The notes: generated from the letters alone by a model not told the origin. 64,000 nucleotides of DNA from an uncultured Collinsella sp. (GCA_900757495.1 CAAENX010000002.1:62001-126000); one strand, 5' to 3'; positions 6,934 through 16,062 are shown, numbered from the stretch's first letter. Translations and numbers: made by a program.

Positions 6934-8834
6934 TTGAGTGTCGGGGCGTTTCCTTTAGTTATGACGGTGCCACACCGGCACTCGACGGCATCGATCTGAA
7001 CATCGAGGATGGCGAGTTTTTCTGCATCCTCGGCGGAAACGGGTCGGGCAAGTCGACGTTCGCCAAGCACCTGAACGCGCTACTGCAGCCCGATGCGGGC
7101 ACGGTGTGTATCAACGGCATGGACGCGTCCGATCCCGAGCTGGTCTACGACATCCGCTCGACCGCGGGCATGGTGTTCCAGAATCCCGACGACCAGCTTG
7201 TGGCGACGCTTGTCGAGGACGATGTTGCCTTTGGTCCCGAAAACTTGGGCGTGTCATCGGCCCAGATTGCGCAGCGTGTGCGGGATGTGCTGAAGGCCGT
7301 GGGCCTGGTGGGCTTTGAGCGCCACGAGACCCATGCGCTCTCGGGTGGCCAAAAGCAACGCGTAGCGCTTGCCGGCGTGCTTGCCATGGAACCGCGCGTG
7401 CTCATATTGGACGAGGCCTCCTCGATGCTCGACCCGCGTGGACGCAAGGGCCTCATGAAGGCTTGCCACGCGTTGCACGATCGCGGCATGACCATCGTGA
7501 TGATTACGCACTTTATGGAAGAGGCCGCCGAGGCCGATCGCGTCGCGGTGTTTCGGGCGGGGCGTGTTGCCATGCTCGGTACGCCCGAAGAAATTTTGAC
7601 GCGAGCGGACGAACTCGCGCAGCTCAACCTGGACATGCCGGCGGCATGCTGTCTTGGTAGGGCGCTATCTGCGAGGGGCGTGCCCGTTTGCGCGCAGGTG
7701 CGCGAGGCGGATATGGTCGCCGAGATTGCGCGGGCTTATACCGAGCGGAGTTGGACAGGCATCACCGGGCGGCTTTTCGCATCCGATCCTCGTATTCCCG
7801 ACAACGTTTCCCCTGCGCTCGATGGCGCAGACGCGCTGGAGCCCGTCATCGAGATTTCGCACCTTTCGTATAGCTATTCGCTGAGCGCCCGCGAGCGTCG
7901 TCGTTGGCACAAGCGCTCAGCCGCCGAGGGCGCATCGAACAAACAGACCCTCTGGGGCAACGATCCTAGCAGCCCCTGGGCGTTGCGCAATGTGTCGCTA
8001 ACGGTGCGCCGTGGCGAGTTCCTGGGCCTTGCGGGCCATACCGGTTCGGGTAAGTCGACGCTGGTTCAGCATCTCAACGGCCTGATTCGCCCCCAGGAGG
8101 GTTCCGTTTATGCGCTGGGGCTCGACCTGGCAAACAAGAAAGATGCCGCCGCGGTTAAGGCTAAGGTCGGCGTGGTGTTTCAGTATCCCGAGCGTCAGCT
8201 GTTTGCCGAGACCGTGGCACAGGACGTGGCGTTTGGCCCGCACAACCTTGGCCTGCCGCAAGATGAAGTCGACCGTCGTGTCGAGTCATCACTCTTGCGC
8301 GTGGGCCTCGATCTTTCCACGGTCGGCGACAAGAGTCCCTTTGAGCTTTCGGGCGGTCAGCAACGGCGTGTGGCATTCGCCGGCGTGCTCGCCATGGAGC
8401 CCGAAGTCCTGGTGCTCGATGAGCCCATGGCGGGGCTCGATCCGGCGGCGCGCAGGGATTTCCTAGGGCTCATCGGTCGACTCCATCGCGAGGGCCTGAC
8501 CGTTGTCATGGTTTCGCACAGCATGGATGACCTGGCCAATTGCTGCGACCGTATCGTCGTGATGAACGAGGGCGCGGTGTTTGCCGAGGGAACCCCCGCG
8601 CAGGTGTTTGCGCATGCGGATGAGCTTAAATCAATCGGCTTGGGTGTTCCCGCTGCTCAACGCATGGCGTTGGCGCTCGCGGAAGCGGGCGTGCCGCTGC
8701 GCTTTGACGGCCTCTATACGGTTGAGTCGCTGGCAGACGAGTTGGTGGACCTGCTAATCGGTCGTTCGGACGGTCCTTCTAACGTCGCGGACATTGCTAA
8801 ATCCAAGACGGTCGCGCGAGAGGAGGGCTGCTAA
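6930..8834 (+). CDS. ecfA: ECF transporter ATPase, two fused ABC domains (EcfA1-EcfA2)
   Basis: A 634-residue cytoplasmic ATPase with two complete ABC domains. The first (residues 1-230) has Walker A GGNGSGKST, signature LSGGQKQR and Walker B VLILDEAS. The second (about 300-560) has GHTGSGKST, LSGGQQRR and VLVLDEPMAG. Together they do the work of the usually separate EcfA and EcfA' subunits. The first Walker B ends in EAS rather than EP, still with the catalytic Glu. The gene overlaps ribU by 4 bp and ecfT by 1 bp. Because the riboswitch heads the whole transcript, the energizing module is probably FMN-controlled too. Confidence 0.95.
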   Translation: MIECRGVSFSYDGATPALDGIDLNIEDGEFFCILGGNGSGKSTFAKHLNALLQPDAGTVCINGMDASDPELVYDIRSTAGMVFQNPDDQLVATLVEDDVAFGPENLGVSSAQIAQRVRDVLKAVGLVGFERHETHALSGGQKQRVALAGVLAMEPRVLILDEASSMLDPRGRKGLMKACHALHDRGMTIVMITHFMEEAAEADRVAVFRAGRVAMLGTPEEILTRADELAQLNLDMPAACCLGRALSARGVPVCAQVREADMVAEIARAYTERSWTGITGRLFASDPRIPDNVSPALDGADALEPVIEISHLSYSYSLSARERRRWHKRSAAEGASNKQTLWGNDPSSPWALRNVSLTVRRGEFLGLAGHTGSGKSTLVQHLNGLIRPQEGSVYALGLDLANKKDAAAVKAKVGVVFQYPERQLFAETVAQDVAFGPHNLGLPQDEVDRRVESSLLRVGLDLSTVGDKSPFELSGGQQRRVAFAGVLAMEPEVLVLDEPMAGLDPAARRDFLGLIGRLHREGLTVVMVSHSMDDLANCCDRIVVMNEGAVFAEGTPAQVFAHADELKSIGLGVPAAQRMALALAEAGVPLRFDGLYTVESLADELVDLLIGRSDGPSNVADIAKSKTVAREEGC

Positions 8835-9634
8835 TGGAGGCGTTTTCGTTTGGCAGCTACTATCCCGGCGATAGTGCAATTCACCGCCTGGACCCGCGAA
8901 CTAAGTTGCTCTTGGGCTTTGTGTTCCTGATCACGACGCTCACGGTCAGTAGCTTCCGCGGACTGGTCCCGGTCGTAATCTTCGTTGTCCTGATCTATAC
9001 CGTGTCCCGGGTGCCGGCTCGTCGCGTCCTGTCATCGATGGCGCCGCTGCTGGCGATCGTCGCGGTGGTCGCGGCGCTCAACCTGTTTTCCGACCAGAGC
9101 GGGCGCATTCTGTGGCAGCTCGGCTTTTTGCAGATAAGCGAGGGCTCGCTGCATTCCGCCGCCTTTATGGCGTGCCGCCTGACCTTGATGATGGCCGGCA
9201 TGAGCGCCATTACGCTCACCACACCGACGCTCGACCTCACCGCGGGCTTTGAGCGCCTGCTCGCGCCGTTTGCGCGTGTGGGACTTCCTGCGCACGAGCT
9301 CGGCATGATTATGGGTATCGCGCTGCGCTTTATGCCGCAGTTTGCCACCGAGATGAAGCAGACGGCCGATGCGCAGGCGAGCCGCGGCGCGCGCGTGACG
9401 GGAGGCCCGCTCGGCGGCGTTCGTATGCTTGGCAGTGTGGCGATTCCGCTGTTCACGGGTGTGTTCCGTCATGCCGAGACGTTGTCTGCCGCCATGGATG
9501 CCCGTTGCTATCATGGCGAGCAGGGCCGCACGCGTCTGCATGCGCTTGCATTTGGCCGTGGCGATGCGTTGGCGGCGGTGGTGACGGCGTTGCTGCTCAT
9601 CTGCGTCATCGTCATCAATCTTCAACTTGTTTAG
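8834..9634 (+). CDS. ecfT: ECF transporter transmembrane component EcfT
   Basis: A 266-residue membrane protein with about five to six hydrophobic segments, the scaffold that couples the ATPases to S components. It has the family's N-terminal YYPGDSAIHRLDPRTKLL motif and coupling-helix motifs (ADAQASRGARVTGG and MDARCYHGEQGRTRLH), which carry the A-R-G/A-R-C signatures that contact the ATPases. Its ATG overlaps the ecfA stop by one base. It completes a self-contained ribU-ecfA-ecfT operon. Confidence 0.95.
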   Translation: MEAFSFGSYYPGDSAIHRLDPRTKLLLGFVFLITTLTVSSFRGLVPVVIFVVLIYTVSRVPARRVLSSMAPLLAIVAVVAALNLFSDQSGRILWQLGFLQISEGSLHSAAFMACRLTLMMAGMSAITLTTPTLDLTAGFERLLAPFARVGLPAHELGMIMGIALRFMPQFATEMKQTADAQASRGARVTGGPLGGVRMLGSVAIPLFTGVFRHAETLSAAMDARCYHGEQGRTRLHALAFGRGDALAAVVTALLLICVIVINLQLV

Positions 9635-9664
9635 GCGCGATTCGAGCGCAGGAAAGGGGTCCCT

Positions 9665-10111
9665 ATGACCGACAACGACCGCACGGCGCAGCTCGAGCGC
9701 GCCTGTTCGTATCTTAGGCGTATTCCGGCGTGGTATCTCGCCACGATCGACGTGACGGACGGACATCAGCCGCGCGTGAGGCCGTTCTCGTTTGCCGTGG
9801 TCGATGATGGCAAGCTGTGGTTTTGCACCTCGCGCGATAAGGACGTGTGGGCCGAGCTCAGCGCGAACCCCAAGTTTGAGGTTTCGGGTTGGAAACCGGG
9901 GGAGTGTTGGATTGTGCTGACCGGCGAGGCCGCGCTCGAGGACGACGCGGTTGCGAGCGACAAGGTGCGTCAAGCGGGTTTTAAGCACATGGTGGGCATC
10001 GGCGAGGAACACGAGAGTGCCAATGACGGCCGCCTTGCGTTTTTCTCGGTCCGCAATATCGTCGCCCGCTTCTGCGATATCGACGGCAGCGAGGAGCGCC
10101 TGGAGCTTTAA
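9665..10111 (+). CDS. Pyridoxamine 5'-phosphate oxidase-like flavin-fold protein
   Basis: A 148-residue split-beta-barrel protein of the pyridoxamine-phosphate oxidase/flavin-binding superfamily. It shows the typical N-terminal pattern (LRRIPAWYLATIDVTDGHQP, then RVRPFSF) followed by LWFCTSRDKDVWAEL and a W-rich strand. Members bind FMN, F420 or heme; which one is used here is unknown. RBS is AGGAAAGGGG. It lies 30 bp after ecfT and is followed by a shorter relative at 10166, so the two arose by tandem duplication. Its place behind a riboflavin uptake operon is suggestive but not proof of FMN use. Confidence 0.75.
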   Translation: MTDNDRTAQLERACSYLRRIPAWYLATIDVTDGHQPRVRPFSFAVVDDGKLWFCTSRDKDVWAELSANPKFEVSGWKPGECWIVLTGEAALEDDAVASDKVRQAGFKHMVGIGEEHESANDGRLAFFSVRNIVARFCDIDGSEERLEL

Positions 10112-10165
10112 CCCTAGGGCAGCTAAAGCAGCCCCGACCCAAAAAGACTAGTGCCAGGAGGACAC

Positions 10166-10576
10166 ATGGACGGATTGAATACAGTGTTGGAGTATCTGAC
10201 GTCGGTGCCGGCATGGTATTTGGCGACGAGCGTTGACGGGCAGCCGCATGTGCGTCCGTTTTCGTTTGCGCAGATCCAGGACGGCAGGCTGTGGTTTGTA
10301 ACGGCGCGCACCAAAGACGTGTGGCAAGAGCTGCTGCAAAATCAACGCTTTGAGGCCACGAGTTGGTGGCCGGGCCATGGCTGGCTCATCTTGCGCGGGC
10401 ATGCGGGTCTGGATGACCAGGCCGCTCCCGATATGCGCGAGGCAGGCTGGAAGCACCTGGAGCGCCTAGGCGAGCACTACGAGGGCGCAGACGATCCCGC
10501 GCTCGTCTTCTTTAGCGTGGAGGAACCCGAGGCCTTTATCTGCAACCATGACGAATGGGTGCCGGTCGAGTTCTAA
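10166..10576 (+). CDS. Pyridoxamine 5'-phosphate oxidase-like protein, paralogue of the preceding gene
   Basis: A 136-residue flavin-fold protein sharing with its neighbour the pattern VPAWYLATSVDGQPHVRPFS, then F, then LWFVTARTKDVWQELLQNQR and a GWLILRG strand. The ATG at 10166 with AGGAGG nine bases upstream is preferred over the GTG at 10151, which would place the RBS inside the gene. The cofactor and substrate are unknown. A GC-rich hairpin follows the gene. Confidence 0.72.
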   Translation: MDGLNTVLEYLTSVPAWYLATSVDGQPHVRPFSFAQIQDGRLWFVTARTKDVWQELLQNQRFEATSWWPGHGWLILRGHAGLDDQAAPDMREAGWKHLERLGEHYEGADDPALVFFSVEEPEAFICNHDEWVPVEF

Positions 10577-10621
10577 ACGAGTCTCTCAGCAAGCTTCGGC
10601 AATTCAAATTCTCGCATGTAG

Positions 10622-10680
10622 CGGGCCCCACATTGCAACGTCACCGTAAGGTGCACTCGGCAATACGGGGCCCGTGTTTA
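10622..10680 (+). terminator. Probable terminator after the flavin-fold pair
   Basis: CGGGCCCC (10622-10629) pairs with GGGGCCCG (10667-10674), extended by ATTGC/GCAAT, and the sequence TGTTTATTTG follows. The loop is long and the T-run weak. Confidence 0.55.
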
Positions 10681-10721
10681 TTTGTCAATTCCTTTGAGTG
10701 AATGTGTCGGGACTGTTTCAA

Positions 10722-10756
10722 TGCATGAATATGCAAAAGATTTGCGTATAAATGCA
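10722..10756 (+). promoter_or_regulatory. Tandem ARG-box-like operator upstream of argC
   Basis: TGCATGAATATGCA (10722-10735) and TGCGTATAAATGCA (10743-10756) are two imperfect palindromes whose centres are 21 bp apart. This is the spacing of the paired ARG boxes bound by hexameric ArgR in E. coli. A looser third site, TGCGTATTGGTGCAT, lies at 10805. An AT-rich promoter-like stretch overlaps. Binding by ArgR is inferred; no argR gene is in the window. Confidence 0.6.
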
Positions 10757-10841
10757 TCTTCTGGTGCTAAAGTTTCAACCCACTTCATAACGACGGCTGC
10801 AGGATGCGTATTGGTGCATAACTGCAGACAAGGAGTCTGAT

Positions 10842-11912
10842 ATGTCTGTAAAGGTTGGAATCGTCGGTGCGGCTGGATATGCCGGCGCCGAGCTCATTCA
10901 CCTCGTCCTCGGTCATCCCGAGTTTGAACTTGTTGCCATTACGTCCAACGCCGATGCCAGCCAGCCGCTGTCTGCGGTGTACCCGAGCTTCACCGGCGTA
11001 AGCGATCTTGCCTTTACGACGCATGATGCCCCCGAGCTCAAGAACTGCGACGCGGTCTTTTTGGCCGTGCCGCACACGGCTGCCATGGCACAGGTGCCCG
11101 CCTTGCTTGCCGCGGGAGTCTCCTGCATTGACCTCTCGGCCGACTATCGCCTGAGCGATCCGGCCACCTTTGAGGCCTGGTATGCCGCCGAGCACACGAG
11201 CCCCGAGCTACTCAAGAGCCGCGCCTTTGGTCTGCCCGAGCTATTCTGCCAGGATTTGGAGACCGCTGCATCCGACCACGCCGACGGCAAGCCCGTACTG
11301 GTCGCCTGCGCCGGTTGCTATCCCACCGCAACGAGCCTTGCCGCCGCGCCTGCCGTGCGCGCCGGCTGGGTTGCCCAGAGCGGCCCCGTGATCGTTGACG
11401 CTATCAGCGGTGTAACGGGTGCCGGTAAGTCTTGCAACGCCCGTACGCATTTTTGCAGCGCGGACGAAAACCTGGAGGCCTATGGCGTGGGCAAGCATCG
11501 TCACACGCCCGAAATCGAGCAGATCTTGGGTCTAACCGATCGCGTCGTCTTTACCCCGCACCTGGCACCGCTCAAGCGCGGTCTGCTCTCTACTGTGACG
11601 ATGCCGCTTACGCCGCAGGCTATCGATACCTTGACCCTTGAGGATGTCGTCGACCATTACAAGCAGTTCTACGCCGGTCGCACCTTTGTGCGCGTGCTCG
11701 ATGCCGGCGAGCAGCCCAAGACGGCCTCGGTCGTCGGCACCAATGCTGCCCAGATCGGCCTTGCACTCAACAAGCGCGCGGGCGTGCTGGTGGCGACGGG
11801 AGCGATCGACAATCTGTGCAAGGGTGCTGCCGGTCAGGCGGTCCAGTGCGCCAACATCGTCTTTGGTTTTGACGAGCGACGAGGCTTGCCCACAGTGGCG
11901 TGCCCGGTGTAG
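10842..11912 (+). CDS. argC: N-acetyl-gamma-glutamyl-phosphate reductase ArgC
   Basis: A 356-residue NADPH-dependent reductase for the third step of arginine biosynthesis, converting N-acetylglutamyl phosphate to the semialdehyde. The Rossmann motif VGIVGAAGYAGAEL is at residues 4-17, the catalytic Cys lies in VACAGCYPTAT near residue 157, and GAGKSCNARTHF is conserved further on. RBS AAGGAG precedes the ATG. It is the first gene of argCJBD, behind candidate ARG boxes. Confidence 0.97.
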   Translation: MSVKVGIVGAAGYAGAELIHLVLGHPEFELVAITSNADASQPLSAVYPSFTGVSDLAFTTHDAPELKNCDAVFLAVPHTAAMAQVPALLAAGVSCIDLSADYRLSDPATFEAWYAAEHTSPELLKSRAFGLPELFCQDLETAASDHADGKPVLVACAGCYPTATSLAAAPAVRAGWVAQSGPVIVDAISGVTGAGKSCNARTHFCSADENLEAYGVGKHRHTPEIEQILGLTDRVVFTPHLAPLKRGLLSTVTMPLTPQAIDTLTLEDVVDHYKQFYAGRTFVRVLDAGEQPKTASVVGTNAAQIGLALNKRAGVLVATGAIDNLCKGAAGQAVQCANIVFGFDERRGLPTVACPV

Positions 11913-12046
11913 CACATTCGATTGTTGACGATTTAGCAGTCGGGCATCGAGTGGGGCGCCACTTTTAAGCTGGTCTCATGATTGCGACTGGTGTGGCGTG
12001 CCATCCGATGCCCGTTTTTTGTTTGATATAAGGAGTCGTAAGGACG

Positions 12047-13315
12047 ATGAATACAGAGCAGTTCGATATCAAGATTCGTGCCGTCGAGGGTGGCGTTACG
12101 GCTGCGGCTGGTTTTAAAGCTGCAGGCATCCACGCTGGGTTCCGCAAGAATCCCGAGCGCCTGGATTACGCGCTCGTCGTGCCCGATAAACCCTGTCCCG
12201 GTGCCGGCGTGTTTACCACCAATCGCTTTTGCGCGGCGCCCGTGCAGGTGAGCCGTGCCCACCTGGGCGGTGCCGACAAGGGCTACGGTATCATCGCCGG
12301 CGTTTCTGTCAACTCTGGCAATGCCAACGCCGCCACGGGTGAGACCGGTCTTGCCTGCGCGCGCGAGACCTGCAACATCGCCTCGCAGGTCATCGGCTGC
12401 GAGCCCCAGCAGATTCTGGTCGCCTCCACGGGCGTAATTGGCCAGATTCTGCCGATCGACACGTTTGAGACTGCCGTTCCTGCTGCCTACGAGGCGCTCT
12501 CCGCCCACGGTGGCGCCGATGCCGCCCGCGCTATCATGACGACCGACACGCACTCCAAGGAGTATGCCGTGTGTTATCGCAGCGAGGCCGCGGGGCACGC
12601 AGGCAATGCCTATACGGTGGGCGGTATGTGCAAAGGTTCGGGCATGATCATGCCCAACATGGCCACCATGATCGCAGTCATCACCACCGATGCCCCCGTC
12701 GAGCCTGCGGCGCTCCACGCCCTGTTGCTCTCCACCGTCAAGCAGACCTTCAACAAGGTAACGGTCGATTCCGACACCTCGACTAACGACACCTGCATCA
12801 TGCTTGCATCCGGCGCCGCTGCCGCAGATGCCGAGCCTATTGTCGAGGGCTCTGACGCCTTCGACGAGCTGGCCTTTGCCGTGCATGAGGTGTGCGAGAG
12901 CCTGGCGCGCAACATCGCCGCAGATGGCGAGGGCGCGTCCAAGCTCGTGACGGTTAACGTCACCGGCGCCGTGAACGACGAGGAGGCCGATATCGCCGCC
13001 CGTGCCGTCGCCAACTCACCGCTCGTCAAGACCTGCATCGCCGGCCACGACTGCAACTGGGGCCGCGTTGCCATGGCGCTCGGCAAGTGCGGTGTGCAGT
13101 TTGATCAGGAAGACGTTTCCATCGAAATGATGGGCATGCCCGTCTGCCGTGATGGCCTGACCGTTCCCTTTGACGAGGACGAGGCCCTGCGACGTTTTGA
13201 GGCGCCCGAGATCGTGATCTCGGCCGACCTGGGCGCAGGGGACGCGGCAACCACCGTGTGGACTTGCGACCTCACGCACGAGTACATCTCCATTAACGGT
13301 GACTACCGTTCCTAG
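12047..13315 (+). CDS. argJ: Bifunctional ornithine acetyltransferase/N-acetylglutamate synthase ArgJ
   Basis: A 422-residue ArgJ precursor, an N-terminal-nucleophile enzyme that recycles the acetyl group from acetylornithine to glutamate. The self-cleavage site lies in KGSGMIMPNMATMIAVITTD, where the Thr after Ala becomes the catalytic N-terminus of the beta chain. DSDTSTNDTCIMLASG is another family block. RBS AAGGAG occurs upstream of the ATG. Presence of ArgJ implies the cyclic arginine route. Whether it also has synthase activity cannot be judged from sequence. It lies 134 bp after argC. Confidence 0.96.
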   Translation: MNTEQFDIKIRAVEGGVTAAAGFKAAGIHAGFRKNPERLDYALVVPDKPCPGAGVFTTNRFCAAPVQVSRAHLGGADKGYGIIAGVSVNSGNANAATGETGLACARETCNIASQVIGCEPQQILVASTGVIGQILPIDTFETAVPAAYEALSAHGGADAARAIMTTDTHSKEYAVCYRSEAAGHAGNAYTVGGMCKGSGMIMPNMATMIAVITTDAPVEPAALHALLLSTVKQTFNKVTVDSDTSTNDTCIMLASGAAAADAEPIVEGSDAFDELAFAVHEVCESLARNIAADGEGASKLVTVNVTGAVNDEEADIAARAVANSPLVKTCIAGHDCNWGRVAMALGKCGVQFDQEDVSIEMMGMPVCRDGLTVPFDEDEALRRFEAPEIVISADLGAGDAATTVWTCDLTHEYISINGDYRS

Positions 13316-13396
13316 ACTCCCGATGTGCCGCGCGTCCCGCTGCAATCGCGGGCAACGAGGTACGGCGCGATAGCTACACGAAAGACGAGGCAGACT

Positions 13397-14359
13397 ATGA
13401 AGTTCGCACGCGATTGTCGCTCGAGCGAATCCAACGAAGTTACCGCGCAGCTGCTGTTCGAGGCGCTGCCGTGGATTAAGAACCTGACCGGTAAGACGGT
13501 CGTTATCAAGTACGGCGGTGCCGCCATGGTCGACGAGCAGCTGCGTCGTGACGTGATGAGTGACATCGTTTTGCTCAAGATTATCGGCATGCGCCCTGTT
13601 ATCGTGCACGGTGGCGGCAAGGCCATCAACGAGGCGCTGAGCCATTACGATATCCCCGTCGAGTTTAAGAACGGCCAGCGCGTGACCACGCCGGCGACCA
13701 TGGATATCGTGCGCGAGGTGCTGGGCGGCAAGGTTAACCAAGAGCTGGTTGCTGCCATCAATCATCATGGCAACCTGGCCGTGGGCGTGTCAGGCAGTGA
13801 TGCCGGTACGCTCATCGCCGAGCCGCTTGACCCCGAGCTCGGTCGCGTTGGCAAGGTCACGCACGTCAACACCGACTATATCGAGCGCTTGCTCGATAGC
13901 GAGTACATCCCTGTTATCGCCACGGTCGCGGCGGGGGAGAACGGCGGCTTCTTCAACATCAACGCCGATACCGCCGCCGGCGCTGTTGCGGCAGCGCTCC
14001 ACGCGCATAAGGCGATTTTCCTTACCGACGTCGATGGCCTATACAAGGACTTTAGCGACAAGGATTCGCTCATCTCCAGCCTGACGCTGGACGAGGTTAA
14101 CGAGATGCTCTACGGCGGCGAGGTCGACAAGGGCATGATTCCCAAGTTGCGCGCGGCTGTCGATGCCCTGACTGCCGGCGTGTTCCGCGCTCACATCATT
14201 AACGGCACCACACCGCACTCGCTGCTTCTGGAGCTGCTGACCGATGCCGGTGTCGGCACCGTGATCCACTCCACAGAGACGGCCTACGAGTTCGATACGC
14301 ACCCGCACCCGCTTTCGACCTTTGCGGCGCGCCTGACCGAGAACCTCGACGAGGTCTAG
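13397..14359 (+). CDS. argB: Acetylglutamate kinase ArgB
   Basis: A 320-residue amino-acid-kinase-family enzyme that phosphorylates N-acetylglutamate. Motifs visible are VVIKYGGAAM, IVHGGGKAIN and the C-terminal block with VDKGMIPKLRAAVDAL. The start at 13397 (MKFARDC) is chosen because ACGAGG lies upstream; a GTG 24 codons earlier is in the intergenic sequence and has no RBS. The N-terminal extension before EALPWIKNLTGKTVVIKYGG resembles the extra helix of arginine-inhibited hexameric kinases, so feedback inhibition by arginine is possible (inference). Confidence 0.96.
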   Translation: MKFARDCRSSESNEVTAQLLFEALPWIKNLTGKTVVIKYGGAAMVDEQLRRDVMSDIVLLKIIGMRPVIVHGGGKAINEALSHYDIPVEFKNGQRVTTPATMDIVREVLGGKVNQELVAAINHHGNLAVGVSGSDAGTLIAEPLDPELGRVGKVTHVNTDYIERLLDSEYIPVIATVAAGENGGFFNINADTAAGAVAAALHAHKAIFLTDVDGLYKDFSDKDSLISSLTLDEVNEMLYGGEVDKGMIPKLRAAVDALTAGVFRAHIINGTTPHSLLLELLTDAGVGTVIHSTETAYEFDTHPHPLSTFAARLTENLDEV

Positions 14360-14446
14360 AAGCTCCAGACGGTCTAGCTGACCCGCGGTCGTCGCGTCCC
14401 TGCACCCATAATCCTGCGCCGTACGGCGCCCAACGAAAGGCATCCC

Positions 14447-15730
14447 ATGTCACTTGCAACTCAACAATCGCTCGAATCCCATTACGTTATGCATACCTTT
14501 GGTCGCTCTCCGGTAGAGTTTGTCGAGGGCCACGGCATGAAGCTCACCGGCGACGATGGCCGTGAGTACCTCGACTTTCTCGCTGGTATTGGCGTGTGTA
14601 GCCTAGGCCACGGCAATCCCGCGGTGCTCTCCGCGCTTGAGGCGCAGACCAAAAAGCTTCTGCATGTGTCTAACTATTTCTACATCGAGCAGCGTGGAGA
14701 GGTCGCGGCGCTGCTGTCCAAGCTTGCCAACGACGACGTAGATGGTGCGTGCGTGCTGGCCGATGCCATTGCCGCCGGCGATGAGACCACGGCAGCTGCT
14801 CTTGGTGCCCCGGCTGCGGATGAGCAGGTTTGGGAGACCTTCTTTGCCAACTCCGGTGCCGAGGCCAATGAGGGCTCGATGAAGCTTGCGCGCCTGTATG
14901 CAAAGCGCGCCGGCAACGGCGGCAACACTATCGTGTGCATGCGCGGCGGCTTCCACGGCCGTACGCTCGAGACCATTGCCGCCACCATGCAGGATTGGCT
15001 GCAGGACAGCTTCCGTCCGCTGCCGGGTGGCTTTGTGGCCTGCACGCCCAACGATATCGATGAGCTGCGTGCGATCTTCAAGCAGCTGGGGAGCGAAATT
15101 TGTGCCGTGATGCTCGAGCCGATCCAGGGCGAGAGCGGTGTGCACCCCATGACCGAGGAGTTTATGGCTGCCGCGCGCGACCTGGCACACGATGTGGGCG
15201 CCGTGCTTATCGCCGACGAGGTCCAGTGCGGCATCTTCCGCTCCGGCAAGCCGTTTGCATTCCAAACCTATGGCGTGGAACCCGACATCATGAGCCTTGC
15301 CAAGGGCATTGCCGATGGCGTGCCCATGGGTGCCGTCGTGGCAAAGAAGGAGATTGCCGACGTGTTTAAGCCGGGCGACCATGGTTCGACCTTTGGCGGT
15401 AGCTGCTTGGCCGTCGCGGCGTGCGCCGCGACGCTCTCCGCGCTTGTGTGCGGCGACTACGCAGAACATGCCGCCAAGGTGGGTGCCTATATGGAGGCAA
15501 AGCTCGCCAAGTTACCGCACGTAACCGAGGTGCGCGGTCGCGGCTTGATGCTCGGCTGCGACCTGGATGACGCTGCGGGCGATGCGCATGATATTGTTGC
15601 CCGCGCGCTGGCCGCCGGCGCCGTGATTAACGCTACTGGTGCCCACACGCTGCGTTTCCTGCCGCCGCTTGTCTGCGAAGAAGCCGACGTGGACAGCCTG
15701 ATCGAGATTTTGTCGGACGTCTTGGCCTAA
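14447..15730 (+). CDS. argD: Acetylornithine aminotransferase ArgD
   Basis: A 427-residue class III PLP-dependent aminotransferase for the fourth step of arginine synthesis. Visible are ANSGAEANEGSMKLAR, RGGFHGRTLETI, the PLP-interacting DEVQCGIFRSGKPF, and the Lys in SLAKGIADGVPMG, which forms the Schiff base. It is about 25-30 residues longer than typical ArgD. The extra length lies near residues 95-125, an Asp/Ala-rich loop (VLADAIAAGDETTAAALGAP) between two conserved blocks. RBS GAAAGGC precedes the ATG. A terminator follows. Confidence 0.95.
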   Translation: MSLATQQSLESHYVMHTFGRSPVEFVEGHGMKLTGDDGREYLDFLAGIGVCSLGHGNPAVLSALEAQTKKLLHVSNYFYIEQRGEVAALLSKLANDDVDGACVLADAIAAGDETTAAALGAPAADEQVWETFFANSGAEANEGSMKLARLYAKRAGNGGNTIVCMRGGFHGRTLETIAATMQDWLQDSFRPLPGGFVACTPNDIDELRAIFKQLGSEICAVMLEPIQGESGVHPMTEEFMAAARDLAHDVGAVLIADEVQCGIFRSGKPFAFQTYGVEPDIMSLAKGIADGVPMGAVVAKKEIADVFKPGDHGSTFGGSCLAVAACAATLSALVCGDYAEHAAKVGAYMEAKLAKLPHVTEVRGRGLMLGCDLDDAAGDAHDIVARALAAGAVINATGAHTLRFLPPLVCEEADVDSLIEILSDVLA

Positions 15731-15755
15731 CACAGCGCAATAACTCAATTTTGAC

Positions 15756-15817
15756 CGGGTTCCGGACTGCGGACGTGCCATATGCGGCACGATTCAGCGG
15801 TCTGGAGCCCGTTTTGT
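15756..15817 (+). terminator. Terminator of the argCJBD operon
   Basis: CGGGTTCCGGAC (15756-15767) pairs imperfectly with GTCTGGAGCCCG (15800-15811), with a second hairpin CGTGCCATATGCGGCACG inside the loop, then TTTTG. Confidence 0.7.
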
Positions 15818-15847
15818 TATCGATTTACCATGGCTGGGATAGGCCGT

Positions 15848-16062
15848 GTGCAAAAAGTGGCAAATATGAGTACGGGCACTAACTTCGTAACATATAAATT
15901 AGGCGTTTTTAGATGAGTTGGGCCACATATGTCCAGTTTTGCAGTAACTAAATTGGCTTACTGGACTATCAGTCGTCGTTCTAATGTCGGATTTGCCTTT
16001 CATGACTTCGAAAACGCTGCTACCAAAAAGGTAGCAGTACTCATATTTGGCATTTTTTGCAC
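15848..16062. repeat. AT-rich element bounded by 26-bp inverted repeats (MITE-like)
   Basis: The ends 15848-15873 and 16037-16062 are reverse complements with about three mismatches (GTGCAAAAAGTGGC versus GCATTTTTTGCAC at the tips, then CAAATATGAGTAC/GTACTCATATTTG). The 215-bp interior is clearly richer in A+T than its surroundings and has no gene. It includes smaller hairpins, CTGCTACC/GGTAGCAG at 16017-16037 and GTCCAGT/ACTGGAC. This architecture fits a non-autonomous mobile element. Target duplication was not evident. Confidence 0.6.
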
